Shown here in pieces: positions 36,803 to 47,200 of a stretch of DNA of 47,946 nucleotides. Source of the DNA: Selenomonadales bacterium OttesenSCG-928-I06 (lineage in GTDB: Bacteria; Bacillota; Negativicutes; Sporomusales; Sporomusaceae). The notes under the pieces were generated by a model, which was given only the letters and a program-made list of their open reading frames with translations, made no database searches and was not told the origin of the DNA. Made by a program: the position numbers and the translations under genes. Every line of letters begins with the position of its first letter. Position 1 is the stretch's first letter. The stretch is taken from NCBI GenBank assembly GCA_030266395.1, contig JAJDHX010000006.1, forward strand, positions 1 through 47,946, read 5' to 3'.

Positions 36803-36852
36803 AAACCAGGTTTAAGAAGTATTTTTCAATACTTCTTAAATCTGGTTTCTTA
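36803..36852. terminator. Terminator, mainly for the minus-strand peptide gene
   Basis: AAACCAGGTTTAAGAAGTAT pairs with ATACTTCTTAAATCTGGTTT with one mismatch and a short loop. On the minus strand it is followed by TTTTTTT; on the plus strand by CTTATTTTT. It closes the small peptide transcript and also the XRE gene. Confidence 0.85.
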
Positions 36853-36878
36853 TTTTTATTTAAGTGTTTTTTAAATTA

Positions 36879-36989
36879 TTAACCCCAAAATATATTAAGT
36901 ATAAATTTTACAGCAGATTCTTCTAAGCCTATTTTATTAAAAAAATCAGTTATATTTGTTGAAAGTTTTGTAATCAAACTTTGTAACAA
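36879..36989 (-). CDS. 36-residue amphipathic peptide
   Basis: TTG start at 36989 with GAAGGA seven bases upstream. The peptide begins (M)LQSLITKLSTNITDFFNK and ends with AVKFILNIFWG. Apolar residues recur every three to four positions, so it can form an amphipathic helix, with few charges and an aromatic C-terminus. Such size and pattern are seen among type I toxins, phenol-soluble modulins and small membrane regulators, but no family match is claimed. A predicted promoter (37024-37053) and a strong terminator (36803-36852) bracket it as an independent unit. An overlapping 20-codon ATG frame lacks a ribosome binding site. Confidence 0.5.
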   Translation of the reverse strand: MLQSLITKLSTNITDFFNKIGLEESAVKFILNIFWG

Positions 36990-37023
36990 TTAATTTTCCT
37001 TCTTTCATTTTTATCTATAACTT

Positions 37024-37053
37024 ACATTACTACAAATATATACCCAAAGTCAA
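37024..37053 (-). promoter_or_regulatory. Predicted promoter of the 36-residue peptide gene
   Basis: On the minus strand TTGACT, an 18-base spacer, and TAATGT, about 35 bases before the start codon. Confidence 0.45.
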
Positions 37054-37138
37054 TATCACAAGCTACAGAGGTTAATAAACCCCCAAAACACTGACTTATT
37101 CTAAACTATGCAAACACACCAAAAATGTGCAAAAAAAA

Positions 37139-37376
37139 AAAACGCGGAAGACATACTCCTAATACGTCGACCGCGTTTCCGATTTTTTTACTTAAGCAGA
37201 TGCATGCTTATCATGCGTTCCCCCTTTAAAGAATCCCAACCCCCAACTGTGCGAACGCATCAGAAGCGTTCAGATTCTTAAGTAAAAATTGAGAAAACGC
37301 GGGAGTCGTACTCCTTGTACGTCGACCGCGTTTCCGATTTTTTTACTTAAGCAGATGCATGCTTATCATGCGTTCC
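37139..37376. repeat. Nested palindromic repeats, copy E (one and a half)
   Basis: A full copy at 37253-37375 pairs GAACGCAT with ATGCGTTC, CTTAAGTAAAAA with TTTTTACTTAAG, AAACGCGG with CCGCGTTT, and the tip CGTAC with GTACG. A right half-copy at 37139-37222 precedes it, almost identical. It keeps GCAGATGCATGCTTATCATG of copy A but has different outer and inner stems. It ends four bases before the autotransporter 2 stop codon and is the only terminator-like structure there. Confidence 0.8.
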
Positions 37377-37379
37377 CTC

Positions 37380-40300
37380 TTAAAAGCGCCTAGTAAATGT
37401 CATGCTAAACTCTTGACTATCACTATTAGAGCCATAAAATCCTGTATAGTTTAGATGGAAATCACTATTTTTGCCTATTGGAGTTCCATAACCTATTGAT
37501 ACTCCTAAACTATTTTCATCTTCTGGTACTCCATAGCTCATAAATCTGCTATTTACATCATTGCCAAACTGAGCTCTTGTTTTAGCTGTTCTGTCTCCTG
37601 TTTGGTTTAGCCAGAATAATCCTGCTCTCCAGTATCCTTTTGTATTGCTGTGTTCTTTAATATAATCAAAACCTAATCTCACTCTGTTTAGATCTGTTGT
37701 TTTGTCATCGAATTTTAGACCATATTCTCCTGAACCGCTTTCTCTATAGCCATCTGACTCTACTTTGAGATATTCATAATGTACATATGGTCTGATAACT
37801 GAAGTTTCACTTCTTCTGAAACTTTTAGCAATACCTATACCTAAACTTAAAGTATCATAATCATAGTCTGCGCCATATTTATAGCCACCATAGTATCTGT
37901 CTTGATCTATATCACCCCAACCATAAGCTGCCATGTAGCTTAAATCCCAGCCTTTGCTTAGCTTTGTGCCACCATAAAGAGCTAAACGGATATCTGTTGC
38001 ATCTGCGGAAACATTGCCGCCATCATAATCAGGCCATGCTGCTGTGATTGCTACACCCAGGAATGTTTTGTCACTTACATTATCATCATAACCCATTGCG
38101 AAACCAGGCATTTTAACTTTGTAGCCAGCTTGTCCTCTGTTTGTATCCATATTAGTAAACTTGTAGAATGGAGTTCCCCAGAAGTGTCTGTTTAATTGTT
38201 TTGTTTCGCCAAACATACCTTCTTTATCTGTAAACAAAGCTTTTTGTCTGTTCATTATAATGTCTGTTGTCGGGTTGTGAATTGCCATTGCTTCAGGAGC
38301 TTTGACTGCATGAGATCCGCCTCTGTCCGGATTATAAGCACCAGAACTATCTTTGATATAAAGGCTAAGCATATCTTTATCTTCGTTCCATTCTGCTGCT
38401 ACATTGTAGTAATCATACGCACTTACTTCTAAGAATTCAAGAACTCCTGCCGTCGGATCAAACATACCTGAATCGTTAGTTATATCAGCACCATCCAAAA
38501 CAAGAACATTATGACGATCGTTAGCTTTGTCATTGACACTTGTTACAAATGCTGTATCGTAATCTACGCCTACTTTGCTTCCTGTTTGCAGGTCTATTTT
38601 ATCAGCTGAAATTATATGAGCCTCATCATCAATTCCCATTAACAAAGTTGCTCCTGACTCTAAAACAAATGCAGCATCTGTTCCGCCAAGAATAATATCG
38701 CCTTTTTCTACTTTAGCATTTGGATCTATACTGTTAGGATTATCTACTTGCCCTGCTTTGTAGAGATATAAGGTACCTTCGCTCACTATAAATTCAGGTG
38801 ATTTTCTGCCTGAACTTGATTCAAAATAAATAAATTCATTGCTGCCGCCAAGTTTCCAGGTTCCTGTACCTGTTTTAGTAATAGTACCATTGCGCCCATT
38901 CATTGGATCACGCATATCTAATACTTCATCTGCTCCAGGGTTTATTGTTAAAGTTCCTCTGTCATTATAAATTGAATTGGCTACCCCAGAAGCTAAGTTG
39001 CCGCTAAATACACCTGCACCAATTGTTAATTCAGAATAGTTAGCAATTGCTCCACCAAAAGTAGTTGCTTCATTGTCAATAAAATTAACGTCTGTCATAG
39101 TTATTTTGTTGTTATTGTAAATTGCACCGCCATTGCCTGCTTTATTTTCTGTGAAATCAGTTTCTGTTATAGTTTTTATTTCGGCAAAATTATTATAAAT
39201 TGCACCACCGTGATCTGTAGCTTCGTTTTGAGTAAACAAACTTTTAGTTATGCCTTCTATAGTACCGCCACTGAAAATTGCACCGCCAGCATGACCAGAA
39301 GTATTTCCTGTAAAAGTTACATTACTTAAAGTTCCAATTTTAGTATTAGTATAAATTGCCCCACCACTTCTTACAGCAGAATTTTCTTCAAAAATTACTC
39401 CAGTAAAATCACCTATTGTACCTGAATAATGATAAATTGCACCACCATCACGTGCTTCATTTTCGCTTAAAGTCACATTTGTTAAATTGCCTATTGTGCC
39501 AATATTATAAATTGCACCACCACTACCTGTAGAAACGTTTTTCTCAAAGGTTACTGTATTTAAATTGCCTATTTTACCTCTATCATTATAAATTGCAGCA
39601 CCAGCCTTCGCAGTGTTTTCTTTAAAACTGCTTTCTGTTATGCTATCTATTTTACCCATACTAGCATTAAATATTGCACCACCATTGGTAGTTGCGTTAT
39701 TTTTTGTAAATCCTACGTTGTTTAACTTACCTATTGTACCCCAGTTGTAAATTGCGCCACCATCTGCACCAGCTTTATTTTCTGTAAAGCTACTGCCAGT
39801 TATATCACCAATTATTTCTGTATAATAATTGTATATTGCTCCGCCCCAACTTTTTGCTTCATTTTTTGTGAAAGCAGTGTTTACTATATTGCCTATAGTA
39901 CTATAATTAGTAGTATATATTGCACCGCCCGCACCTGCTGTGTTTCCTGTAAAGGTGCTTCCTGTTATATTTCCTATTTTACCACCGTTAGTAATATATA
40001 TTGCACCACCATTATCACCAAAAACATTACCTCCACCAATATCAACACCTGTTGCTTTATTGTCCGTAAAGTTGCTGTCTGTTATATCTCCTATTATACC
40101 TTTATCGTTTACTCCATCATTATAAATTGCTCCGCCCATAGTTCCTGAGTTTTTATCAAAGGAAACTTCTGTGATAACTCCCATTGTACCGAGGTTGTTT
40201 ATTGCTCCGCCGCCATTAACTGCTGTGTTACTTATAAAGCTACTTCCTATCATAGGACCTATTGTTCCCAAGTTGTCAATTGCTCCACCACCACCGTATG

Positions 40301-40643
40301 TAGCTTTATTGCCAGTAAAAGAAGCTGTTCCGAAATTAAATGTTCCGGTTGGTGCAACATAAACTGCTCCACCAGACCACGCACTATTTCTATTAAAAAC
40401 ATAGTCATCAGTTGCTGGAGTGCCAGTAATATTAAGAGCTCCGCCATAACCGTTTTTGTTCTTATCTTCATGAATTTGTTCTGCAAATCCTGTTCCGACA
40501 CAACTTAAAAAAACAAGTGTAGAAAGACTTCCGCACCAAATAGCCTTTTTTGATCTTGTATTAAACAAGCCTGATAAAAAATTGCTTTTTCTTTTTTTGT
40601 CTGAAATTGGTTCTGTTACCTCATTTGTTCTATTATATAGCAT
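37380..40643 (-). CDS. Autotransporter 2, Pmp-like repeat adhesin
   Basis: About 1087 residues. Extended signal region (SDKKRKSNFLSGLFNTRSKKAIW then SLSTLVFLSCVGTGFAEQ), about 20 GGAIYN/FTxN repeats to roughly residue 555, the same linker as autotransporter 1 (TGTWKLGGSNEF, EGTLYLYKAGQ, DYDTAFVTSVNDKANDRHN), and a barrel of about 270 residues ending SQEFSMTFTRRF. The barrel is less like the other two (FYKFTNMDTNRGQAGYKVK). Start ATG at 40643 because GAGGAGG lies eight bases upstream; an upstream in-frame TTG overlaps that site. The compact palindrome ATTATGTGAACATAAT lies just upstream (40665-40680). Confidence 0.92.
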   Translation of the reverse strand: MLYNRTNEVTEPISDKKRKSNFLSGLFNTRSKKAIWCGSLSTLVFLSCVGTGFAEQIHEDKNKNGYGGALNITGTPATDDYVFNRNSAWSGGAVYVAPTGTFNFGTASFTGNKATYGGGGAIDNLGTIGPMIGSSFISNTAVNGGGAINNLGTMGVITEVSFDKNSGTMGGAIYNDGVNDKGIIGDITDSNFTDNKATGVDIGGGNVFGDNGGAIYITNGGKIGNITGSTFTGNTAGAGGAIYTTNYSTIGNIVNTAFTKNEAKSWGGAIYNYYTEIIGDITGSSFTENKAGADGGAIYNWGTIGKLNNVGFTKNNATTNGGAIFNASMGKIDSITESSFKENTAKAGAAIYNDRGKIGNLNTVTFEKNVSTGSGGAIYNIGTIGNLTNVTLSENEARDGGAIYHYSGTIGDFTGVIFEENSAVRSGGAIYTNTKIGTLSNVTFTGNTSGHAGGAIFSGGTIEGITKSLFTQNEATDHGGAIYNNFAEIKTITETDFTENKAGNGGAIYNNNKITMTDVNFIDNEATTFGGAIANYSELTIGAGVFSGNLASGVANSIYNDRGTLTINPGADEVLDMRDPMNGRNGTITKTGTGTWKLGGSNEFIYFESSSGRKSPEFIVSEGTLYLYKAGQVDNPNSIDPNAKVEKGDIILGGTDAAFVLESGATLLMGIDDEAHIISADKIDLQTGSKVGVDYDTAFVTSVNDKANDRHNVLVLDGADITNDSGMFDPTAGVLEFLEVSAYDYYNVAAEWNEDKDMLSLYIKDSSGAYNPDRGGSHAVKAPEAMAIHNPTTDIIMNRQKALFTDKEGMFGETKQLNRHFWGTPFYKFTNMDTNRGQAGYKVKMPGFAMGYDDNVSDKTFLGVAITAAWPDYDGGNVSADATDIRLALYGGTKLSKGWDLSYMAAYGWGDIDQDRYYGGYKYGADYDYDTLSLGIGIAKSFRRSETSVIRPYVHYEYLKVESDGYRESGSGEYGLKFDDKTTDLNRVRLGFDYIKEHSNTKGYWRAGLFWLNQTGDRTAKTRAQFGNDVNSRFMSYGVPEDENSLGVSIGYGTPIGKNSDFHLNYTGFYGSNSDSQEFSMTFTRRF

Positions 40644-40664
40644 AAAAATTTCCTCCTCACCCAA

Positions 40665-41040
40665 ATTATGTGAACATAATATGTTTATAATTCTATATGT
40701 AATCTTTTTTTCCTTCCTGAAATTAATTACTTTTTTCTTAATAATATTCTTTTTTTATGTTATAAACCCAATAACAAGATACTTAAAGTCTTTGTTTTTT
40801 CTAAAAAAATAAATAAATAAATTTTCAATACAATTTAATTTCAAACTTTGAAAAACCATAAATAAACCGTTATATATTTATTCTTTTATTAACATAATCT
40901 TTACATTATCTGTAAGCAATCACAAGACCGTTCTACCCCTTAAAAAAGCCCAAAACAGCCAGAATAAATACACAGTTTACCACCCACTCATCCTGACTAC
41001 AATTCTCTAACAAAACAATATATCCCAAATTGTACCAAAA
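40665..41040. other. A/T-rich upstream region of autotransporter 2
   Basis: Holds the inverted repeat ATTATGTGAACATAAT (40665-40680) directly before the ribosome binding site. Several weak promoter-like pairs occur on the minus strand, for example TTGCTT-17-TATGTT near 40890, none convincing. The TAACCAnnTGGTTA operator found before autotransporter 1 is absent. No gene seen. Confidence 0.35.
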
Positions 41041-41280
41041 ACAAAAACGCAGAAGGCGTACTCCCAGTACGTCAACTGCGTTTTTGATTTTTTACTCAAG
41101 TAGAAGAGCATCTATCATGCGTTCCCCCCTTTAAAGAATCCCAACCCCCAACTGTGCGAACGCATCAGAAGCGTTCAGATTCTTTAGTAAAAATTGAGAA
41201 AACGCGGGAGTCGTACTCCTCGTACGTCGACTATGGGCTATTTGAAACCAACGCAGCAGATGCATGCTTATCATGCGTTC
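41041..41280. repeat. Nested palindromic repeats, copy F (half plus chimeric copy)
   Basis: A right half-copy at 41041-41126 (tip GGCGTACTCCCAGTACGTC, stem ACGCAG/CTGCGT) is followed by a block almost identical to 37218-37316 and then a second copy. That copy's left arm is of the E type (GAACGCATCAGAAGCG, AAAACGCGGGAG), but after GTACGTCGACTATGGG the right arm switches to the A type (AAACCAACGCAGCAGATG) before ending TCATGCGTTC. The middle of the stem can no longer pair, so this looks like a recombinant of two subfamilies. It lies directly after the autotransporter 3 stop codon. Confidence 0.8.
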
Positions 41281-41296
41281 CCCCCTTTAAAGACAC

Positions 41297-44200
41297 CTAG
41301 AACCTCCTAACAAATGTCATGCTAAAATCTTGCGTATCAGACTTAGTACCATACAACCCTGTGTAACTTAGATGGAAGTCACTATTCTTGCCAATTGGAA
41401 CTCCCCAACCGATTGTTACACCTAAACTATCTCTGTCTTCTGAACATGCATAACTCATAAACATGCTGTCTCCAGGATTTGAAGCAAAGTATGCTCTGGC
41501 TTTTGGAGTTGTATCTCCATATTGTCCTTGCCAAAACAGACCTGCTCTCCAATATCTGTTCTTGTTTTCTTTGGATTGTTTTACATAGTCAAAACCTACT
41601 CTTACTCTGTCTACATCATAATTTTTGCTGTCTACACCTAATCTATAATCTCCGCTGCCACTTTCTTTGTAACCATCTGCATCTATTTTGAGGTATTCAT
41701 AATTTACATATGGTCTTATAAAGGAAGTCTCTGATCTTTTGAATTGTTTTGCCAGACCTACAGCAAAGCTTAAAGTATCAAAATCATAGTCTGCGTTATA
41801 TTTAATGCCTCTATAATGTCTATCCTGATCAAGATTTGCCCAACCATAACCTGCCATATAGCTTAGCTCCCAGTTGTGGTTAAGTTTTGCGCCACCATAG
41901 ACTGCCAGTCTGATGTCATTGCCATCTGCTGAAGCATTTCCGCCATGATAGTCTGGCCAAGATGCTGTTACTGCTACACCAAGGAATTGTCTTTCGCCTA
42001 TATAATCATCATATCCCAGAGCAAATCCAGGTGTTTTTAGGTTATAACCTGCTATACCATGATGTTGATCCATTTGACTTAAATTATAAAAACCTGTTCC
42101 CCAGAAATGTCTGTTTTGTTGTTTGATCTCACCAAAAACTCCTGTTTTATCTGTGAATAATTGTTTCTGTCTGTTGATGATTACTTCGTTAGTCGGATTA
42201 TTAAGAGCTATGGAAAGTGGTGCTCTTACTATATGAGAACCGCCGCGATCTGTATCGAATATATCGTTGCCTGTAAAGTTCAGTGCAAGAAGTCTGTCAT
42301 CAGAAAGCCAAACTGCTTCTACTTCTCTATCATAGGCACCTATTGTCAAAGTTCCTGTTGGATTTACAAGTTCTGATTCATTTGTGAAACTTGTTCTTTC
42401 TTCAAATTGCAATAAGTGTTTTTGTACCTCAGATTCACTTGCATAGAAATTGTCTCCGTAGTTTATGGCAATATTGCTTTTCTCACCGAGGTTAATGTAA
42501 TTTGCTGCAATGTAGTTTGTTTCTGTGCCTACACTAACTGCCAAAGTTGCTTCTGTACTGCCTGTACCTATATTAAAGAAAGATGAACATGTGTCATCAA
42601 ACCTGATATGACCTGTTTCTACCATAGCATTTGGATCAAGGCTGTTTGGATTAGCTACTTCGCCTTTTTGGTAGAGATAAAGAGTTCCTTCATCTACTTG
42701 GAAATGGGCATATCCTCCCCCAACTGTGGAAAAAACGTTATTGCCGCCAAGCAGCCAAGTTCCTTCACCTGTTTTTTTGATTTGTACACTAGCATCAGCA
42801 ATAACTTCTCCAGACATAGGGTCACGCATATCAAGTATTGAATCTGCTGCTAAATTTGCATTTAATTTTGATATATATGTGAAATAAATTGAGCTGGCTT
42901 TAGCAGTCGTACTGGTATTTGCCAAGTTGCCGCTAAAGAGCATATTCTGACCTTCTTCTAACTTTAAGTTAATTGTGCCATTATAATTATAAATTGCTCC
43001 ACCATTGGCTCCTGCCTCATTATTTATAAAACTGCCCTGACCTATATTCATTGTGCGTTTATTATAAATAGCACCGCCACTTTGTTCGGCAATATTATCG
43101 CTAAAAAAGCCTTCTGTTATAGTCGTTTCACCGTTATTAAAAATTGCACCGCCATGTTTAGCATCATTACCGTTAAAGAGACCCTCTGTCATATTTATTT
43201 CTTTTTCATTATAAACAGCACCGCCACTTCCTGTAGCACTATTACTGCTAAAAATGCCTTCTGTTATGGTGGTTTTACCTTCATTATTAATCGCACCGCC
43301 ATATTCAGAACTATTACCACTAAAGATGCCTTCTGTTACGTTGATCTCGCCATCAATATTTAAAATTGCACCGCCAAACAAAGCACTATTATCGCTAAAG
43401 ATGCCTTCTGTTATAGTCATTTCATTGTTATTATAAATAGCACCGCCATATTCAGAACTATTATCGCTAAAGATGCCTTCTGTTATGGTGGTTTTACCTT
43501 CATTATTAATCGCACCGCCATATGTAGCACTATTATCGCTAAAGATGCCTTTTGTTATGGTGGTTTTACCTTCATTATTAATCGCACCGCCATATCTGGC
43601 ACTATTACCGCTAAAGATGCCTTCTGTTATGGTTATTTCACCGTTATTAGTAATTGCACCGCCATATGTAGCACTATTACCACTAAAAATGCCTTCTGTT
43701 ATGTTAATAATTTCTAAATATGTTTTTCCATCATACTTTGAAGAAATATTACAAATTGCTCCGCCCGATCCTGTAACACTATTACTGATAAAGCTACCTT
43801 TTGTTATGGTAATAATGCCAGGCTGATATTCCCAATCATCAAAATGTCCAGTATTATAAATTGCTCCGGCATGGTGTCCACTATTATTGATAAAAACGCC
43901 TTCACCGATGGTTAATGTATGATCATTATAAATCGCTCCGGCAATTTCGTAGCTACTATTATCGCTAAAGATGCCTTCGGTTATAGTCATTTCACGCTCA
44001 TTATAAATAGCACCACCATAGTCTTCAACATAATTACCGCTAAAGATGCCTTCGGTTATGGTTATTTCACCGTTATTATAAATTGCACCGCCATGTTGTC
44101 TGACACTATTATCGCTAAAGATGCCTTTTGTTATGGTTATTTCACCATAGTTACAAATTGCACCGCCCTCGCCTTCGGCACTGTTATTGATAAAAATGCC

Positions 44201-47200
44201 TTCTGTTATATTAATAATGTCTAAATGTCTTTTTCCATCATGAACAAACACATCATTACCAATTGCGCCACCTTTTCTTACAACACTATTACTGATAAAG
44301 ACACCTTTTGTTATGGTAATAATGCCAGACTGATGTTCCCCATTATCAAAATGGCCAGAATTAAAAATTACTCCGGCATCGTATCCACTATTATTGATAA
44401 AAACGCCTTCACCGATGGTTACTGTATGATTATTATAAATCGCTCCGGCACCTTCTTTGCTACTATTGCCACTAAAGATGCCTTGACCTATAGTTATTGT
44501 ACCTTCATTATAAATAGCACCGCCCCATTCGGAACTATTACCGCTAAAGCTGCCTTCTGTTATGGTTATTTCACCTGTATTATAAATTGCCCCGCCATAC
44601 GTCTCTGTATCATTACAACTAAAGAACGCTTTTGTTATAGTCGTTTCACCAGTATTATAAATTGCTCCGCCTTCCAAGACTGTATGATTATCACTAAATA
44701 ATGCTTCTGTTATAATCATTTCACCAGTATTATAAATCGCGCCACCAACACTGTCATATGCATCATTGCCAGTAAAGATGCCTTGACCTATAGTTATTGT
44801 ACCTTTATTATAAATAGCACCGCCTAAAAATCCCGCCCTATTGCCATCAAACACTCCTTGACCTATAGTTATTGTACCTTCATTATAAATAGCACCGCCA
44901 TATGTTACTGCAAGGTTATCTGCAAAAACTACTGTTGTAATATTTTTTATATTACCATCTTCAGTATTGTAAATTGCACCACCTGCACCATCTCCAGCTT
45001 GATTATTGGTAAAAACAGCTATTTCTATGTTTTCTATTATATTGTTGTTATAAATTGCGCCACCTTCATAACCAGCTTTATTACTTGTAAAAAAGACTGT
45101 ATCTATGTTGTTTATTAAACCTTCGTTATAAACTGCGCCACCTCTATAAGCAAAATTATCAACAAAATGATATACTGCCTCTTCTGCTGCATTTAGCTCA
45201 ATTTCAGCATTTTGGGCAACATACATTGCACCGCCAAGCTCTTCATAATAATTGCCAACTATAGCAAAAACAGCTTCTTCTTGCAGCTCAATTTTGCCGC
45301 TCTTGCCTTCTTTTATTTCTAATCTGTTGTCTTTATTTTCTGCACTTGCAAATACTACATTGCTTTTTTCTGCAATTTTAAGTGTCGCTATATTTTCTGC
45401 AGCCACATCAGAATTAAAACTGAGTTTCTCAAAAGTTGTGCCAAGCTGAGAAGCATCACTTATGAGAATGGTTCCGCTATAAAAATCTACACCTTCAACA
45501 AAATAATTTTCAAGTGTACTTGTAAAATCTACTGTTCCTGTAAATTCAGCAGACGTTATAGTATCTTTATCTGTTGCTTTAGCACCAATTATAAGTTTAC
45601 CATTTGCAGCTTCTCCATTTAAAGTTGTTCCGCCAGATGCATCAGCTCTAATTGAACCACCTGTAAAAATATAATCTTCAGCACCGCTCACATACATCCC
45701 GGCAACTAGTACTCCGTCTGCGTTAACTTCTACTTTGCCACTGCCTGAACCTGTAAAATTCACAATATCGCCATGTAAGAATTGATTGTCTGTGCCATCC
45801 CAATTTTCGGCATGAATATTCCATTTGTTAGCGTCACTGCCTGTTGCAGTGCCTGTCCAGTTTATTACTTCACTATTAAAACCATTATTTGTAGTAGCTT
45901 TTATTCCATTTGCATCTGCCGAAATGGTAACTATGCCTTCTGCTCTGCTGCCTGCAATTTCTTCTCCTCGCAAAGTTGGAACAGTGTTTATTTTTCCTAC
46001 AAAACTATCAGTACTGTTTTCTTCTAACAAATCGTATGTGCCTTGTTCATTTAAAGATAATAAGTCTATTTTTATATTGTTGCCTATATTAATTTGTGCT
46101 GCATACAAATCAATCATAGAACTACCTGTATTAGCATAACCAAGATCAAAAGCAAAACTGCTGCCTGCACTAATTGTTATAGTGCCATCTGTTTCTATGG
46201 CGTTACCGCCGCCTGCTGAGAGAGTTGCATCTGCACCCAAGGTAAAGCTGCTGCCTGCACCCGCAAGATATATAAAACCAGCCTCAACATCTCCACTAAA
46301 ATCTGCACTGCTTGCATTAGATACTTCACCTGATCTATACAGATGTAAAGTTCCTTCTTCTATATTCATAGAATTTTTCCCGGTCGCACTACCAATTTTG
46401 ACGAACGTATTTTCTCCACCAAGTTTCCAGGTGCCTGCACCTGTTTTTTCTATCTCCACATTATTGCTGACATTAATACGCCCTTCTAATGGATCACGCA
46501 TATCCAGTATAGAATTTTTTGCTAAATCTATATTAAGGTAGGAGGAATTACTATAACCATCAACATATATAGAATTCGCAAAATTGTCTTTATGTAAGTT
46601 ACCTGAAAAAAGCAGTTTTTCTCCAGAATTTAAATTCAGGTTTAAGGTACTCGTATTATAAATAGCGCCACCTAAATTATATTTTTCATAATTAAGATTT
46701 GTTCTATTTCCCACAAAAATACCTGAACCTATATTTAGATTAGTCATATTTAAAATTACACTACCCCAGTAACTGGTTTTATTGCCAACAAAACTATTAC
46801 CTGTAATGTTCTCTATACTACCGTTAGCAGTAGCATTAAAAAAAACACTGCTGCTTTCACCCATATTGCCTGCAAAGATATTGTTGCTTATGTTTTTTAT
46901 TGTACCTACATTACATATACCACCAGTCCAAGCAGTTATATTATCAGCAAAAACATTTCCTGTTATTTCATTTATTACGCCTGCTTCATCATTATAAATT
47001 ATCCCGCCATTCCTAGCCACATTACTAGTAATGATGCTGTTTTTTATAGAATCTATAGTACCTCTATTATAAATTGCTCCACCATAGAATGGCAGAGTCG
47101 CATCACTGTAGTCTCCTTTAACCATATTTCCGGAAAAAACAGCTTGATTAAATTCTTTTATTGTACCTATATTAAAAACTGCCGCACCTACGTTTGTACT

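Noticed and set aside
43082-44701. Long plus-strand open frames opposite autotransporter 3
   Set aside because: They are repetitive mirror images of the minus-strand beta-helix repeats, lack ribosome binding sites, and produce low-complexity sequence.
43240-44890. CRISPR-like regular spacing of 60-66 nt
   Set aside because: The units are in-frame coding repeats without unique spacers; both halves of each unit are conserved and no cas gene is present.
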